DNA from: an uncultured bacterium | GTDB lineage: Bacteria > Actinomycetota > Coriobacteriia > Coriobacteriales > Coriobacteriaceae | DNA: 57,674 nucleotides | NCBI GenBank assembly: GCA_905214425.1 | Contig: CAJMLY010000012.1 | Span: 1-57,674, forward strand | Reading direction: 5' to 3' | Shown here: one piece after another, positions 41,924 to 51,826 of the stretch | How the letters are laid out: each line of letters starts with the position of its first letter | Numbering within the stretch: position 1 is the first letter of the stretch | Position numbers and translations under genes: made by a program | The notes under the pieces: model-generated | Database searches by the model: none | What the model was told of the DNA's origin: nothing | The model's input: only the letters and a program-made list of their open reading frames with translations

Positions 41924-43366
41924 TTAATGCACGAGGCGGTAGAAATTCATCGATACCGCACCCTCGGCGTGCAGCTCCATCGCCGGAACCGCCGGCGAAT
42001 AGGTCCGGCTCGTAAGTGCCGCCTCGCCGCCATTTGCAAAAATCTCGACCATCGTAGTGTCCGAAAGCACGCGTAGGTCGCGAAGCTCGCCGAGCTCAAT
42101 CGACCTCTGGTCGCGCCCATAGCTTTTGTCACCCATATCGAGGGTAAGCATCCCGTCCGTATAACGCACAAAGACACCCTTGCGGATTTCGAGCTCGACC
42201 ATCTTGGCGCCCTCACAGGAAACCACAAGATCAAACAGGCGGCCCGGCTCCTCAACGGTTTCACCGCCTGTCGCGCGAACGCAGTCGCCGCGCATCTTCT
42301 CAATCTCGTGCGCCGGCTGCTGACAGAGCTTACCATCGCGTATGCTCAGCTCTCGCGGCACCGTCAACGCGCACTGCCACCCGCGTGCCACCGTCGGGTT
42401 TTCTGCCGTCGCATCGGGGCAACCAGACCACCCGATCATCAAACGCCGACCCGCAGCATCCTCAAAGGACTGCGGTGCGTAGAAATCAAAGCCGGCATCG
42501 ACCATCGGGGGCATGCCCTGCCCGGTGATCTTAAAGCTCGGCGCCTCCCAATCGGCCTCGATGGAGAACCACACGCACTGGTGCGGATTGCGGTAACGCC
42601 AACCATCGGCGGGCACGCCCTGCGGACAGCAAACGAGAATTAGCTCGCCATCAAGCTCAAATAGATCAGGGCACTCCCACATAAAACCAAACTTCTCGCC
42701 CAGCTCAATGCGCGTCGCATAGCTCCAATCCTCTAGATCGCGCGAAGTATAGACAAGCACGCAGCCGCGGTCGTCTTTCGTACGAGCGCCCAGAACCATG
42801 TAGTAGATACCATCGTGTTCAAGGATCTTGGGGTCGCGTACGTGCGTACCGATATCGTCGGGGTAATCGACCGGCCCAACAGCCACACGCTTCTTGCCCA
42901 ATTCGTCGGGATTCTCGGTAACCATATGAATTTGGTTTTGCTCACGGCCCGTCAACACGTAGTCGTAATCATCGCGGTCAAAATGCTTGACGTTGCCGGT
43001 ATAGAAGTAGTGAATCTTGCCGTCGTGTACAAAGGCAGAACCAGAATACGCTCCGCTCGAATCCAAATCGGAATCGGGGAACAGCACAGGGCCGCGATTC
43101 TCGTACGTCACAAAATCCTTTGTTGTCAGATGATTCCAAAGCACTGGACCGCCATGCGCAGCATCGAATGGATCGTATTGGTGATAGATGTGATACGTAT
43201 CACCGATCTGCACCAAACCGTTGGGGTCGTTGAGCCAGCCAAGCTCAGGCTCCACATGGAACAGGAGCCTATCGGGGTCGGACGCGATGCGACCCGCCGT
43301 CTCATCCTGTCCGGCACGCCACTGCTCATAGTCCGCGCGTGTCACCTTATTTTTTTGATTAAACAT
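41924..43366 (-). CDS. scrB: sucrose-6-phosphate hydrolase, GH32
   Basis: A 480-residue invertase-type enzyme that splits sucrose 6-phosphate (or sucrose) to glucose 6-phosphate and fructose. The five-bladed domain has the nucleophile Asp47 in GWLNDPNGLV, RDPKI and the acid-base Glu in MWECPDLF, with a C-terminal beta-sandwich. No signal peptide, so intracellular, fitting the PTS partner upstream. Last gene of the LacI-regulated cluster; a hairpin (43388-43431) separates it from the EIIBC gene. Confidence 0.9.
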   Translation of the reverse strand: MFNQKNKVTRADYEQWRAGQDETAGRIASDPDRLLFHVEPELGWLNDPNGLVQIGDTYHIYHQYDPFDAAHGGPVLWNHLTTKDFVTYENRGPVLFPDSDLDSSGAYSGSAFVHDGKIHYFYTGNVKHFDRDDYDYVLTGREQNQIHMVTENPDELGKKRVAVGPVDYPDDIGTHVRDPKILEHDGIYYMVLGARTKDDRGCVLVYTSRDLEDWSYATRIELGEKFGFMWECPDLFELDGELILVCCPQGVPADGWRYRNPHQCVWFSIEADWEAPSFKITGQGMPPMVDAGFDFYAPQSFEDAAGRRLMIGWSGCPDATAENPTVARGWQCALTVPRELSIRDGKLCQQPAHEIEKMRGDCVRATGGETVEEPGRLFDLVVSCEGAKMVELEIRKGVFVRYTDGMLTLDMGDKSYGRDQRSIELGELRDLRVLSDTTMVEIFANGGEAALTSRTYSPAVPAMELHAEGAVSMNFYRLVH

Positions 43367-43387
43367 CGCCGTTGACTTTCTCGTCTA

Positions 43388-43431
43388 TGGGGAAGGACGC
43401 TCGACTCACACGAGTCGAACGCCCTTCCCCA
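43388..43431. repeat. intercistronic hairpin between EIIBC and scrB
   Basis: TGGGGAAGGACGCTCGACTC and GAGTCGAACGCCCTTCCCCA pair with small bulges around ACAC. No T-run follows; it may process or stabilise the mRNA. Confidence 0.6.
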
Positions 43432-43467
43432 AATGGACTTATCCTCAGATTACGCTGAACGGCTCAA

Positions 43468-44919
43468 CTAGAAGCTGACATCAAAGCCAGCACCAGCGCC
43501 CTCTTCATCAGTGGTCGGCACGCCCTTTGCCTTGTTGTAGGCAAAGATCAAGACGATCGGCACGATAAAGGCGATGAGATTGCCAGCCACATACCACACG
43601 AGCGTCTCGGGCGTGACGATGAGCAGGCCAAGCACGCCGGTCAGACCCTGACCGATGGCGCGCACCTCAAAGAGCTTCACGAAGGCACCGCCGCAGCCTG
43701 CACCGATGCAAGCGCAGATGAACGGGATGATCGAGTAGCGCATGTTTGCAGCAAAGATTGCGGGCTCGGAGATACCGACCAGCGTCGGGATAAAGGACGA
43801 CATGCAGATGTTGCGCTCTTTGGAATGCTTCTTGTGAATGAGGTACATGCCGATGGCGCCGCCGCCCTGGGCGATGATGGAAACCGACCAGATGGCCTGG
43901 ATGTAGTTGAAGCCAGTCGTGGCGACGAGGTTTGCCTCGATACCCTGGATGAACTGATGCGTACCGGTAACGACGAGCGGCTGCAGGAATGCGGCAAAGA
44001 CAAAGGCACCGAAGACGCCCATCCTGTTGTACAGGATATCGATTACACCGGCGAGGACGTCGCCGATCAGGTTGCCGAGCGGGCCGAACACGGTGAACAG
44101 GGCGACGTTAGCAAGAATCAGGGTAACGGTCGGGACAAAGACGAACGAGACGACCTCGGGGATGTACTTCTGGGCAATCTTTTCGACCTTGGCCATAAAC
44201 CAGGCAGTCAGGATTGCAGGGAACACGCCGCCCTGGAAAGCAACCATGGGGATGGAGAGCGGACCAAAGTTCCAGTACTCAGCACCCGTCGGATCCATAA
44301 CGAACGTGTTGCGGTTCATAAGGCTCGGGTGAACCATGACGATACCGACGAGGATGCCCAGAATCGGGTTACCGCCAAAACGCTTCACCGCGCTGTACAT
44401 AACCAGGACAGGCAGGTAGTCAAACGTGGTGGCGATAATGGCAAAGAAGCTTGCGAGGTTCTTGAGGAACTCGCTGTGGTCGGCAAGGCTGCCCTCCATG
44501 CCAAAGAGGCCGTTGGCAACGATCAGCGACTTAAGGCCGATGATGATAGCAGCGCCGACGAAAGCGGGAATGATGGGGATAAAGATATCCGAGAATACCT
44601 TGAGGACCGAGAAGAACTTGCCCTTCTTGTCCGCCTCGGCGCCCTTGACCTCGGAAGCGCTGATCTCCTTAACGCCCGTCAGAGCCATAAACTCATCGTA
44701 GACCTTGTTGACGGTACCGGTACCGAAGATGATCATGAGCTGGCCGCTGTTGTACAGCACGCCCTTGACGCCATCGATGTTCTCGAGCTCGGCCTTGTTG
44801 TACTTGCTCGTATCCTTGAGCACCAGACGCAGACGCGTAACGCAATGCGTGGCGCCCTCGATGTTCTCCAGACCGCCGACGTTATCGACGACTTGCTGAG
44901 ACACTACTTTGTAGTCCAT
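43468..44919 (-). CDS. scrA: PTS sucrose-type EIIBC
   Basis: A 483-residue phosphotransferase permease. The EIIB domain (1-80) has the phosphorylated Cys26 in ATHCVTRLRL; the EIIC domain has about ten helices. No EIIA domain is fused, so a separate EIIA-Glc-like protein must serve it. The sequence and neighbours point to sucrose or a related beta-fructoside. Start ATG at 44919 follows GGAGAGG. A perfect AAAACGTTTT operator lies 28 bp upstream. Confidence 0.9.
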   Translation of the reverse strand: MDYKVVSQQVVDNVGGLENIEGATHCVTRLRLVLKDTSKYNKAELENIDGVKGVLYNSGQLMIIFGTGTVNKVYDEFMALTGVKEISASEVKGAEADKKGKFFSVLKVFSDIFIPIIPAFVGAAIIIGLKSLIVANGLFGMEGSLADHSEFLKNLASFFAIIATTFDYLPVLVMYSAVKRFGGNPILGILVGIVMVHPSLMNRNTFVMDPTGAEYWNFGPLSIPMVAFQGGVFPAILTAWFMAKVEKIAQKYIPEVVSFVFVPTVTLILANVALFTVFGPLGNLIGDVLAGVIDILYNRMGVFGAFVFAAFLQPLVVTGTHQFIQGIEANLVATTGFNYIQAIWSVSIIAQGGGAIGMYLIHKKHSKERNICMSSFIPTLVGISEPAIFAANMRYSIIPFICACIGAGCGGAFVKLFEVRAIGQGLTGVLGLLIVTPETLVWYVAGNLIAFIVPIVLIFAYNKAKGVPTTDEEGAGAGFDVSF

Positions 44920-44944
44920 GTTCCTCTCCATTCCCTTACGAAAT

Positions 44945-44958
44945 CATAAAACGTTTTG
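44945..44958. promoter_or_regulatory. LacI-type operator before the EIIBC gene
   Basis: AAAACGTTTT (44947-44956) in ATCATAAAACGTTTTGATGC, a symmetric LacI-family site in the 45-bp gap between the second GH32 gene and the EIIBC start. Confidence 0.65.
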
Positions 44959-44964
44959 ATGCCA

Positions 44965-46347
44965 TTACAGAGACGCGATCGTTGCATTTGCGCACTTGAG
45001 CGTACCGTCGGTGACCGTCAGTGCCACACCCTGGCCCTGCTTATTGCAGAAGCGCGCGTTAAGCGCAACATCATCGACAAAGATGGTCGCGATATCGTCG
45101 TCAACGACCAGGCGCACATGATGAGTGCCCTCGCCCTTAAAGAACAACGGACGCTCGAGGCCCATGTTGTTGACCTGGAACCACGGATACTGGGGGGCCG
45201 CCGTAAACTCGAGCTTGCCCTCACGCAGGTTGGCGCGGAACTCATAGGCAAGACCGGACTCGGCGTCCTCGGCAAGCTTCACCGAGAAGCCGGCAGCGTC
45301 ACCGGCGAGCTCGATGTCGGCATCAAGCATATAGGTGGAACCGGCATCCGCGGCGAGCACCTGCTCGACCTTGCCCGACTCGCAGGAAAGCTCAAAGGCC
45401 TCGACTGCCTTAGCCTCGCCAAAGGCGCCAAGCATGCTGTCAGGGAGCTTGGTGCCGAGCGTTCCGTCGGCACGCTGAACGATCTCGAGAGGCATAAAGG
45501 TGCCACCCCACAGGTAAGAGCTGGGATCGCCACCCTCGTCACGCGTAGGAACCCAACCAAAGAGAACGCGGCGCTCGCCATCAAATGCGGTACGCGCGGC
45601 ATAGTACGCGCGGCCATCGAATGAATCGTCAGCAGGAGTGATCCAAGGACCGTTGATGGAGCGAGACATGCGGTAACGGGTCTTGTTGCCATCGCTGTAC
45701 TCGGAGAACACCAGATACCACCAGTCGCCCATCTTAAAGAGATCAGGCATCTCGAACATGGTGTAAAGGCCCGGATTCCACCAGTCGCCCTGGAACTCCC
45801 AGGTATCCAGGTCCTTGGAGGTGAACTTGACCAGACGCCCGGTCATCAGACGCTTGTCCTCGCCCACGCGCGTGCCGAGGATGAGCATGTACTCTTCGTT
45901 CTCCTCATCCCAAAGCACAAAGGGATCGCGCCAGTTGCGGTCATCGTAACCTTCCTGGGGCGGAAGCAGCGTCTCGGCGATGTTCTTCTCCCACTTGACG
46001 GCGTCGTCACTCGTTGCGTGAAGAAGAACCTGCTTCATCAAGCGTGCGCGGACCTTATCGCGATTGCAACCAGTGTAGAGCGCATGGTACTTGTCGCCCA
46101 CCTTAAACACCGTGCCGGCATAAACATACTGGTCGACTTCCTCGTCGCCGCCACGCTCAAGGCTCTCGCCAAAGTCCTTGTAGTTGACGAAATCCTTGGT
46201 CGTCGCGAGTGCCCAACCAAACGGCTCTCCGAAAGGACCGGGGTTTCGCGTGTCACGCTGGTGATAGAGATAGAACGTGCCGTCCTCGCCGTACGGCATG
46301 ATGTCGCCTACCCAAATTCCCTCAGGCTGGTAATACACCTTGTGCAT
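44965..46347 (-). CDS. divergent GH32 family hydrolase
   Basis: A 460-residue beta-fructosidase-fold protein. Blade and motif order match GH32: a nucleophile-containing segment GIWVGDIMPYGEDGTFYLYH (Asp15), NWRDPFVLWDE and MFEMPDLFKM with the acid-base Glu, then a C-terminal sandwich. The usual WMNDPNG is replaced by WVGDIMP and ECPD by EMPD, so substrate use probably differs from the neighbour enzyme, for example another fructoside. Intracellular. Start ATG at 46347 follows AAAGGAAG. First gene of the three-gene operon, behind two operators. Confidence 0.82.
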   Translation of the reverse strand: MHKVYYQPEGIWVGDIMPYGEDGTFYLYHQRDTRNPGPFGEPFGWALATTKDFVNYKDFGESLERGGDEEVDQYVYAGTVFKVGDKYHALYTGCNRDKVRARLMKQVLLHATSDDAVKWEKNIAETLLPPQEGYDDRNWRDPFVLWDEENEEYMLILGTRVGEDKRLMTGRLVKFTSKDLDTWEFQGDWWNPGLYTMFEMPDLFKMGDWWYLVFSEYSDGNKTRYRMSRSINGPWITPADDSFDGRAYYAARTAFDGERRVLFGWVPTRDEGGDPSSYLWGGTFMPLEIVQRADGTLGTKLPDSMLGAFGEAKAVEAFELSCESGKVEQVLAADAGSTYMLDADIELAGDAAGFSVKLAEDAESGLAYEFRANLREGKLEFTAAPQYPWFQVNNMGLERPLFFKGEGTHHVRLVVDDDIATIFVDDVALNARFCNKQGQGVALTVTDGTLKCANATIASL

Positions 46348-46390
46348 CCGAGACTTCCTTTCCCACAAGATACTAACTCGGTACAACTGC

Positions 46391-46419
46391 AAGATATGTC
46401 AATCGTTTTCATATGTCAA
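46391..46419 (-). promoter_or_regulatory. promoter of the sucrose/fructoside operon
   Basis: On the minus strand TTGACA (46419-46414) and TATCTT (46396-46391) are 17 bp apart. One operator covers the -35 and the other fills the spacer. Confidence 0.7.
46397..46411. promoter_or_regulatory. LacI-type operator O1
   Basis: TGTCAATCGTTTTCA occupies the promoter spacer; it matches O2 in 14 of 15 positions. Confidence 0.75.
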
Positions 46420-46428
46420 ACGTTTTCA
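46414..46428. promoter_or_regulatory. LacI-type operator O2
   Basis: TGTCAAACGTTTTCA overlaps the -35. Centre-to-centre distance from O1 is 17 bp. Confidence 0.75.
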
Positions 46429-46531
46429 CACTAATACGTCTTTTCGCAGTTCCAGTCGTCGGCAAACGGTTGACATATGGCGGCGAACGGTCATCAGAGG
46501 CGTTTGAGGAATTCTTTTGGCACGGGATGAA

Positions 46532-47542
46532 CTACGCGGTTTTGCCCTCAATGAGTTCAACGGGGAGCTTGGTATTCGATTCGGGCTTTTCACCGTTAAC
46601 AAGAGCGATGATGGATTGCGCCGCGAGCTCTCCGATGCGATCGATATCTTGACGAACGGTTGTTAAGTCAGGCATAAACGTCATAGTGCGGCGGGCGCCA
46701 TCCGCGCCCACGACCTTAATATCGTCCGGAGCGCTCAAGCCGCGCCGCTTCATCACGTTGAGGCAGATGGCCGCCATCGTGTCGTCTCCCGCAAAGATGC
46801 CGTCAATATCGGGGTTCTCATCGAGGATCTTCGCAACGACCGCACTCTTTTCGTCGTCGGACTTAACGAACTCGACCTCACGGACAAGCGCGGGCAAACC
46901 GGCCTGCTCCACAACATCGTGGTAGGCATCGGTACGCTTATTGGCAGGCATACGCATGCGGCTATTGTTGCGCAGGCACAAGATGCGCGAACACCCGTCA
47001 TCGATCAGGCGACGCGTGGCAAGTTCGCCGATGCTATAGCTGTCGCTCGCAATCTGAACAGAGGCTTCGCCAAGGTCGCAGTCGATACCAACCAGACTCA
47101 AGCCCATCTCGGCATACGCCTCGGCACCGATATTAAGCGAGTTGACGATGACGCCATCAACCATATTGCGTCGAAGCATGTCGATATAAGAGCGCTCAAG
47201 CTCGGGTCGATTGGCGCTATTGCACAGCAGCATCTTAAAACCGTTTTCGGCCAGGGTATGCTCAATGACTTGAACCACTTGGGCATGAAACGGACTGCTG
47301 ACATAGGGGACGATCATACCGATAAGATTCAGGCGACCGTTGAGCATGGCACGAGCGATATCGTTGGGCGTATAGTTGATGCGCTTCATCGCGGCATGGA
47401 CCTTATCGCGGGTCTCTTGGCTAATATAGCCACGATTATTAAGCACACGAGATACCGTAGTAGGCGAAACCCCCGCCACCGCCGCAACTTCCTTGATGCC
47501 AGGCTTAGCCGTATCCTTAGAACGAGCACTCTCGCGAGCCAT
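46532..47542 (-). CDS. scrR: LacI family repressor of the sucrose cluster
   Basis: A 336-residue repressor. The N-terminal helix-turn-helix GIKEVAAVAGVSPTTVSRVLNNRG is classic LacI, followed by the hinge YTPNDIARAMLNGR and a periplasmic-binding-like sensor domain. Start ATG at 47542 follows GGGGGAGGGTGCT. Matching operators occur before the GH32-EIIBC operon (two copies), before EIIBC and before this gene itself (47563-47577), which supports autoregulation and control of the cluster. The inducer is probably a sugar or sugar phosphate from the substrate. Confidence 0.9.
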   Translation of the reverse strand: MARESARSKDTAKPGIKEVAAVAGVSPTTVSRVLNNRGYISQETRDKVHAAMKRINYTPNDIARAMLNGRLNLIGMIVPYVSSPFHAQVVQVIEHTLAENGFKMLLCNSANRPELERSYIDMLRRNMVDGVIVNSLNIGAEAYAEMGLSLVGIDCDLGEASVQIASDSYSIGELATRRLIDDGCSRILCLRNNSRMRMPANKRTDAYHDVVEQAGLPALVREVEFVKSDDEKSAVVAKILDENPDIDGIFAGDDTMAAICLNVMKRRGLSAPDDIKVVGADGARRTMTFMPDLTTVRQDIDRIGELAAQSIIALVNGEKPESNTKLPVELIEGKTA

Positions 47543-47562
47543 AGCACCCTCCCCCATCAACA

Positions 47563-47577
47563 TGTCATACGTTTACA
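47563..47577. promoter_or_regulatory. LacI-type operator before the repressor gene
   Basis: TGTCATACGTTTACA matches O2 (TGTCAAACGTTTTCA) at 13 of 15 positions and lies 21 bp before the repressor start codon. Confidence 0.65.
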
Positions 47578-47692
47578 TACGAACAAAGCATACCCCAACA
47601 ACAGCGGGATGACGGTAACAGTACAAGTAAGTAAACGACTCATCCAAATAATTAGGAGAGTTCCGCCTAAAGGGTGACTACACAGGACCCCC

Positions 47693-47819
47693 GCCGGGGC
47701 TGTTTGGGCTACCTCTCAAAACATTCCGCAGGACGCAAAGAGGCTCGCCGCACGAAGTGCGCAGCGAGCCTCTTTGCATGTCCGAGGACGTTTTGGGAGG
47801 TGACCCAAACAGCCCCGGC
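47693..47819 (-). ncRNA. nested-hairpin 3'-end element, copy 4 (after grcA)
   Basis: Outer arms 47693-47722 and 47790-47819 pair at 27 of 30 positions. In grcA sense, GTCCTCGGACATG leads into a perfect 13-bp inner stem (47736-47748 with 47764-47776) capped by GCACTTCGTGC, and CGTCCTGCGGAAT leads out. It begins 23 nt after the grcA stop; no U-tract. Confidence 0.72.
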
Positions 47820-47842
47820 AATCCTGCGGGAGTTGAGTCCCC

Positions 47843-48094
47843 TTAGAACTTGTCGTGGAAGGTACGCGAAATGACCTCGTCCTGCTGCTCCTTGGTGAGC
47901 GTGTGGAAGTTCACGGCATAGCCGGAAACGCGGATGGTCAGCTGCGGGTACTTCTCGGGGTGAGCCTGAGCGTCGAGCAGCGTCTCACGGTTGAAGACGT
48001 TGATGTTCAGGTGGTGGCCACCCTTCTCGGCGTAAGCGTCGAGCATGTGGACCAGGTTATCGGCCTGAGTCTCGGAAACTTCAGAAACCTTCAT
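47843..48094 (-). CDS. grcA: glycyl-radical subunit of pyruvate formate-lyase (GrcA-like)
   Basis: An 83-residue protein equal to the C-terminal glycyl-radical domain of PFL. HHLNINVFNRETLLDAQAHP and the radical loop QLTIRVSGYAVNF are nearly the same as the end of E. coli PFL, with Gly58 as the radical site. It has its own strong ribosome site GAAGGAG before the ATG at 48094. The large subunit gene directly upstream ends before this domain, so here the peptide is not a spare cofactor but seems to supply the only radical Gly. PflA would activate it. A nested hairpin follows. Confidence 0.92.
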   Translation of the reverse strand: MKVSEVSETQADNLVHMLDAYAEKGGHHLNINVFNRETLLDAQAHPEKYPQLTIRVSGYAVNFHTLTKEQQDEVISRTFHDKF

Positions 48095-48099
48095 AATGT

Positions 48100-48179
48100 G
48101 TCTCCTTCGATTAATAGGCGCCGGCCGAAACCGGCGCGCTAATCAGTAATCGTTATTGTTAGTATAGCACTAACAATAG
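48100..48179 (-). promoter_or_regulatory. pflB-grcA intergenic hairpins
   Basis: On the minus strand ATTGTTAGT-GCTAT-ACTAACAAT follows the pflB stop, then GCGCCGG-TTTCGG-type pairing with CCGGCGC, then the grcA ribosome site. No U-run is present, so read-through from pflB into grcA is expected. Confidence 0.55.
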
Positions 48180-50231
<2,052 letters not shown>

Positions 50232-50626
50232 TGTGTAACCACGCTCCTAGTTACGTGTAATGCGGCGCTCTCTCACACCGCTGCTTATTGAATTCTTGAA
50301 TTATCGGCTTGCACTACCGGCTTCTTCCGTTCTTCACCACACGTTGGTGCAGAGAAAAACGTTTGTCCACCTTGGAACTGCAACCCAAAACCCAAGATTT
50401 CACCCGTTTGAGAAGGATAACATAGCCACCTCCTTCATCAGGGCTGTTATATGTTTCTTTTTTTATACCATTAGGACGTTTTTAACAAATCCGCAGGAAA
50501 TGCGAGCGCGAACAACTACCGTTCACCGATTTGTATGTTATTTTTCCTTGCCTTTGTACGACCTTCGCTCTAGCTGTTATGCCAGCTTTAGCAGGGTAAA
50601 GTGTCCCAGAGACCCTACAGGAACTG
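50232..50626 (-). promoter_or_regulatory. pflB leader region
   Basis: A long upstream region with no sizeable gene. TTGTTA (50488-50483) and TATAAA (50467-50462) look like a promoter with a 15-bp spacer, giving a leader of about 220 nt. The leader holds a strong ribosome site with a seven-codon frame (50400-50423). AAAAACGTTTG at 50355-50365 resembles the LacI/CcpA-type core. Confidence 0.5.
50400..50423 (-). CDS. possible leader peptide upstream of pflB
   Basis: AAGGAGGTGGCT precedes ATG at 50423; the frame encodes MLSFSNG and stops. The ribosome site is the strongest in the area, yet pflB itself starts about 170 bp further on. A translated leader or a standby site is possible; no classic attenuator residues are present. 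Confidence 0.3.
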   Translation of the reverse strand: MLSFSNG

Positions 50627-50660
50627 CAGGGCGGCCGCGGGATCCCCCGTGGCCGCCCTG
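50627..50660 (-). terminator. hairpin after kdgT
   Basis: CAGGGCGGCCGCGGG and CCCCGTGGCCGCCCTG form a strong stem 39 bp after the permease stop. No U-run on the minus strand, so a factor-dependent or partial terminator is likelier. Confidence 0.6.
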
Positions 50661-50698
50661 TGGCGTAGCTAGTTTTTAGCTTTGATTGCCGCTTGGCA

Positions 50699-51718
50699 TT
50701 AGGCGGCTGCGGCGGCCTTGTCGGTCGTTGCCTTGCTATCGCCGTTGCCCTGGCCCTCAAAATGCTTGTAGCACCAGCTGGTGACCAGCGGTGTCAAAAT
50801 AGCCGTCACGATTGCGCAGGCAGCAACCTGTGCCGTAGCCGTCGCGAGCACAGCGCCACCGTACATGGCCCCATTGACGCTTGCCATGGCAGCAGGCGTG
50901 GCCACATTGGCTCCGGCGCAGCTCGAAATGGCCGCACCTGCGACACCCGTACCGCCCGTGAGCTCATCGACCGCGATGACGGGAATTGCAAAGACCACCG
51001 AGCAGATCACGCCGAGCAGGATGCCGGGAAGACCGCCGTTGATAAGCTGGCCAAAAGTCATGGTCGAGCCCATGGCAAAGAAGACGAGCACGATGATGGC
51101 GGAAAGTGCCGGTGCCATCATCTTCTTAAAGCTCGGGAAGAGGTTACCCAGAATAATGCCGACGACGATCGGCAGGATGGCGCCCACGAGCGACCAGCCA
51201 ATCGGAGCCTGGCCGGCAGCGCCAAGGACAATCATCGTGACCGGAGGGCCGACAACCAGCGTGGTGATGGCAACGGCGCCACGCTCGGCCTCGTTGCCCA
51301 TGGTGCCCATCAGACCAGCGTACATAGCGTTGTTGGCACCGGTGCAAGCCGCCAGCATCACCATGGCCGAGATGCCAAACAGGTTGTCGTTGAATACATA
51401 AAGGATGAGCAGCGACACGGCAACGACCACGATCTGCTTGACGGCGATGATGATGGCGCCGCGGGCAGCGGCGGCAGGAGCACTCTTAAACGAAATCGTC
51501 GTGCCGACGATGAGCAAAAAAGCGCCCACGAGCGGGCTTGCACCCTGCTGGGTCATACCGAGCGTAAAGCTGCCGAGCGTTTTGAACAGGTCGGGGAATA
51601 GCGTGTTGAGCAGGCAGCCCAGCAAAAGCGGCACCAAAATATTGGCACCCGGGATGGAGGACATCTTAAAGAACGGCTCCTTTGCCGCCGGCGCCTCCAC
51701 CGCAGTCGATTCACTCAT
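50699..51718 (-). CDS. kdgT: 2-keto-3-deoxygluconate permease
   Basis: A 339-residue KDGT-family proton symporter for 2-keto-3-deoxygluconate, with about ten helices. NILVPLLLGCLLNTLFPDLF near the N-terminus, GMTQQGASPLVGAFLL and NGGLPGILLGVICS are family-like. Start ATG at 51718 follows AAGGAGATATAT; the C-terminus ends in an Ala-rich tail. It lies downstream of an SDR gene of the KduD/oxidoreductase type on the same strand, with a terminator-like hairpin in the 108-bp gap. Confidence 0.88.
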   Translation of the reverse strand: MSESTAVEAPAAKEPFFKMSSIPGANILVPLLLGCLLNTLFPDLFKTLGSFTLGMTQQGASPLVGAFLLIVGTTISFKSAPAAAARGAIIIAVKQIVVVAVSLLILYVFNDNLFGISAMVMLAACTGANNAMYAGLMGTMGNEAERGAVAITTLVVGPPVTMIVLGAAGQAPIGWSLVGAILPIVVGIILGNLFPSFKKMMAPALSAIIVLVFFAMGSTMTFGQLINGGLPGILLGVICSVVFAIPVIAVDELTGGTGVAGAAISSCAGANVATPAAMASVNGAMYGGAVLATATAQVAACAIVTAILTPLVTSWCYKHFEGQGNGDSKATTDKAAAAA

Positions 51719-51775
51719 ATATATCTCCTTTGGATGCATGCGAATCGTAGCCGCACGCGCCTATATCAGAAAGAA

Positions 51776-51816
51776 GGCGACGGTCCCGAGTCGCAGGAGC
51801 CGTCGCCGAATAATCG
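51776..51816 (-). terminator. terminator after the SDR gene
   Basis: On the minus strand GGCGACGG pairs with CCGTCGCC around a 16-nt loop and runs into TTCTTTCT. It would reduce read-through from the SDR gene into kdgT. Confidence 0.7.
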
Positions 51817-51826
51817 TCGTGGGGTA

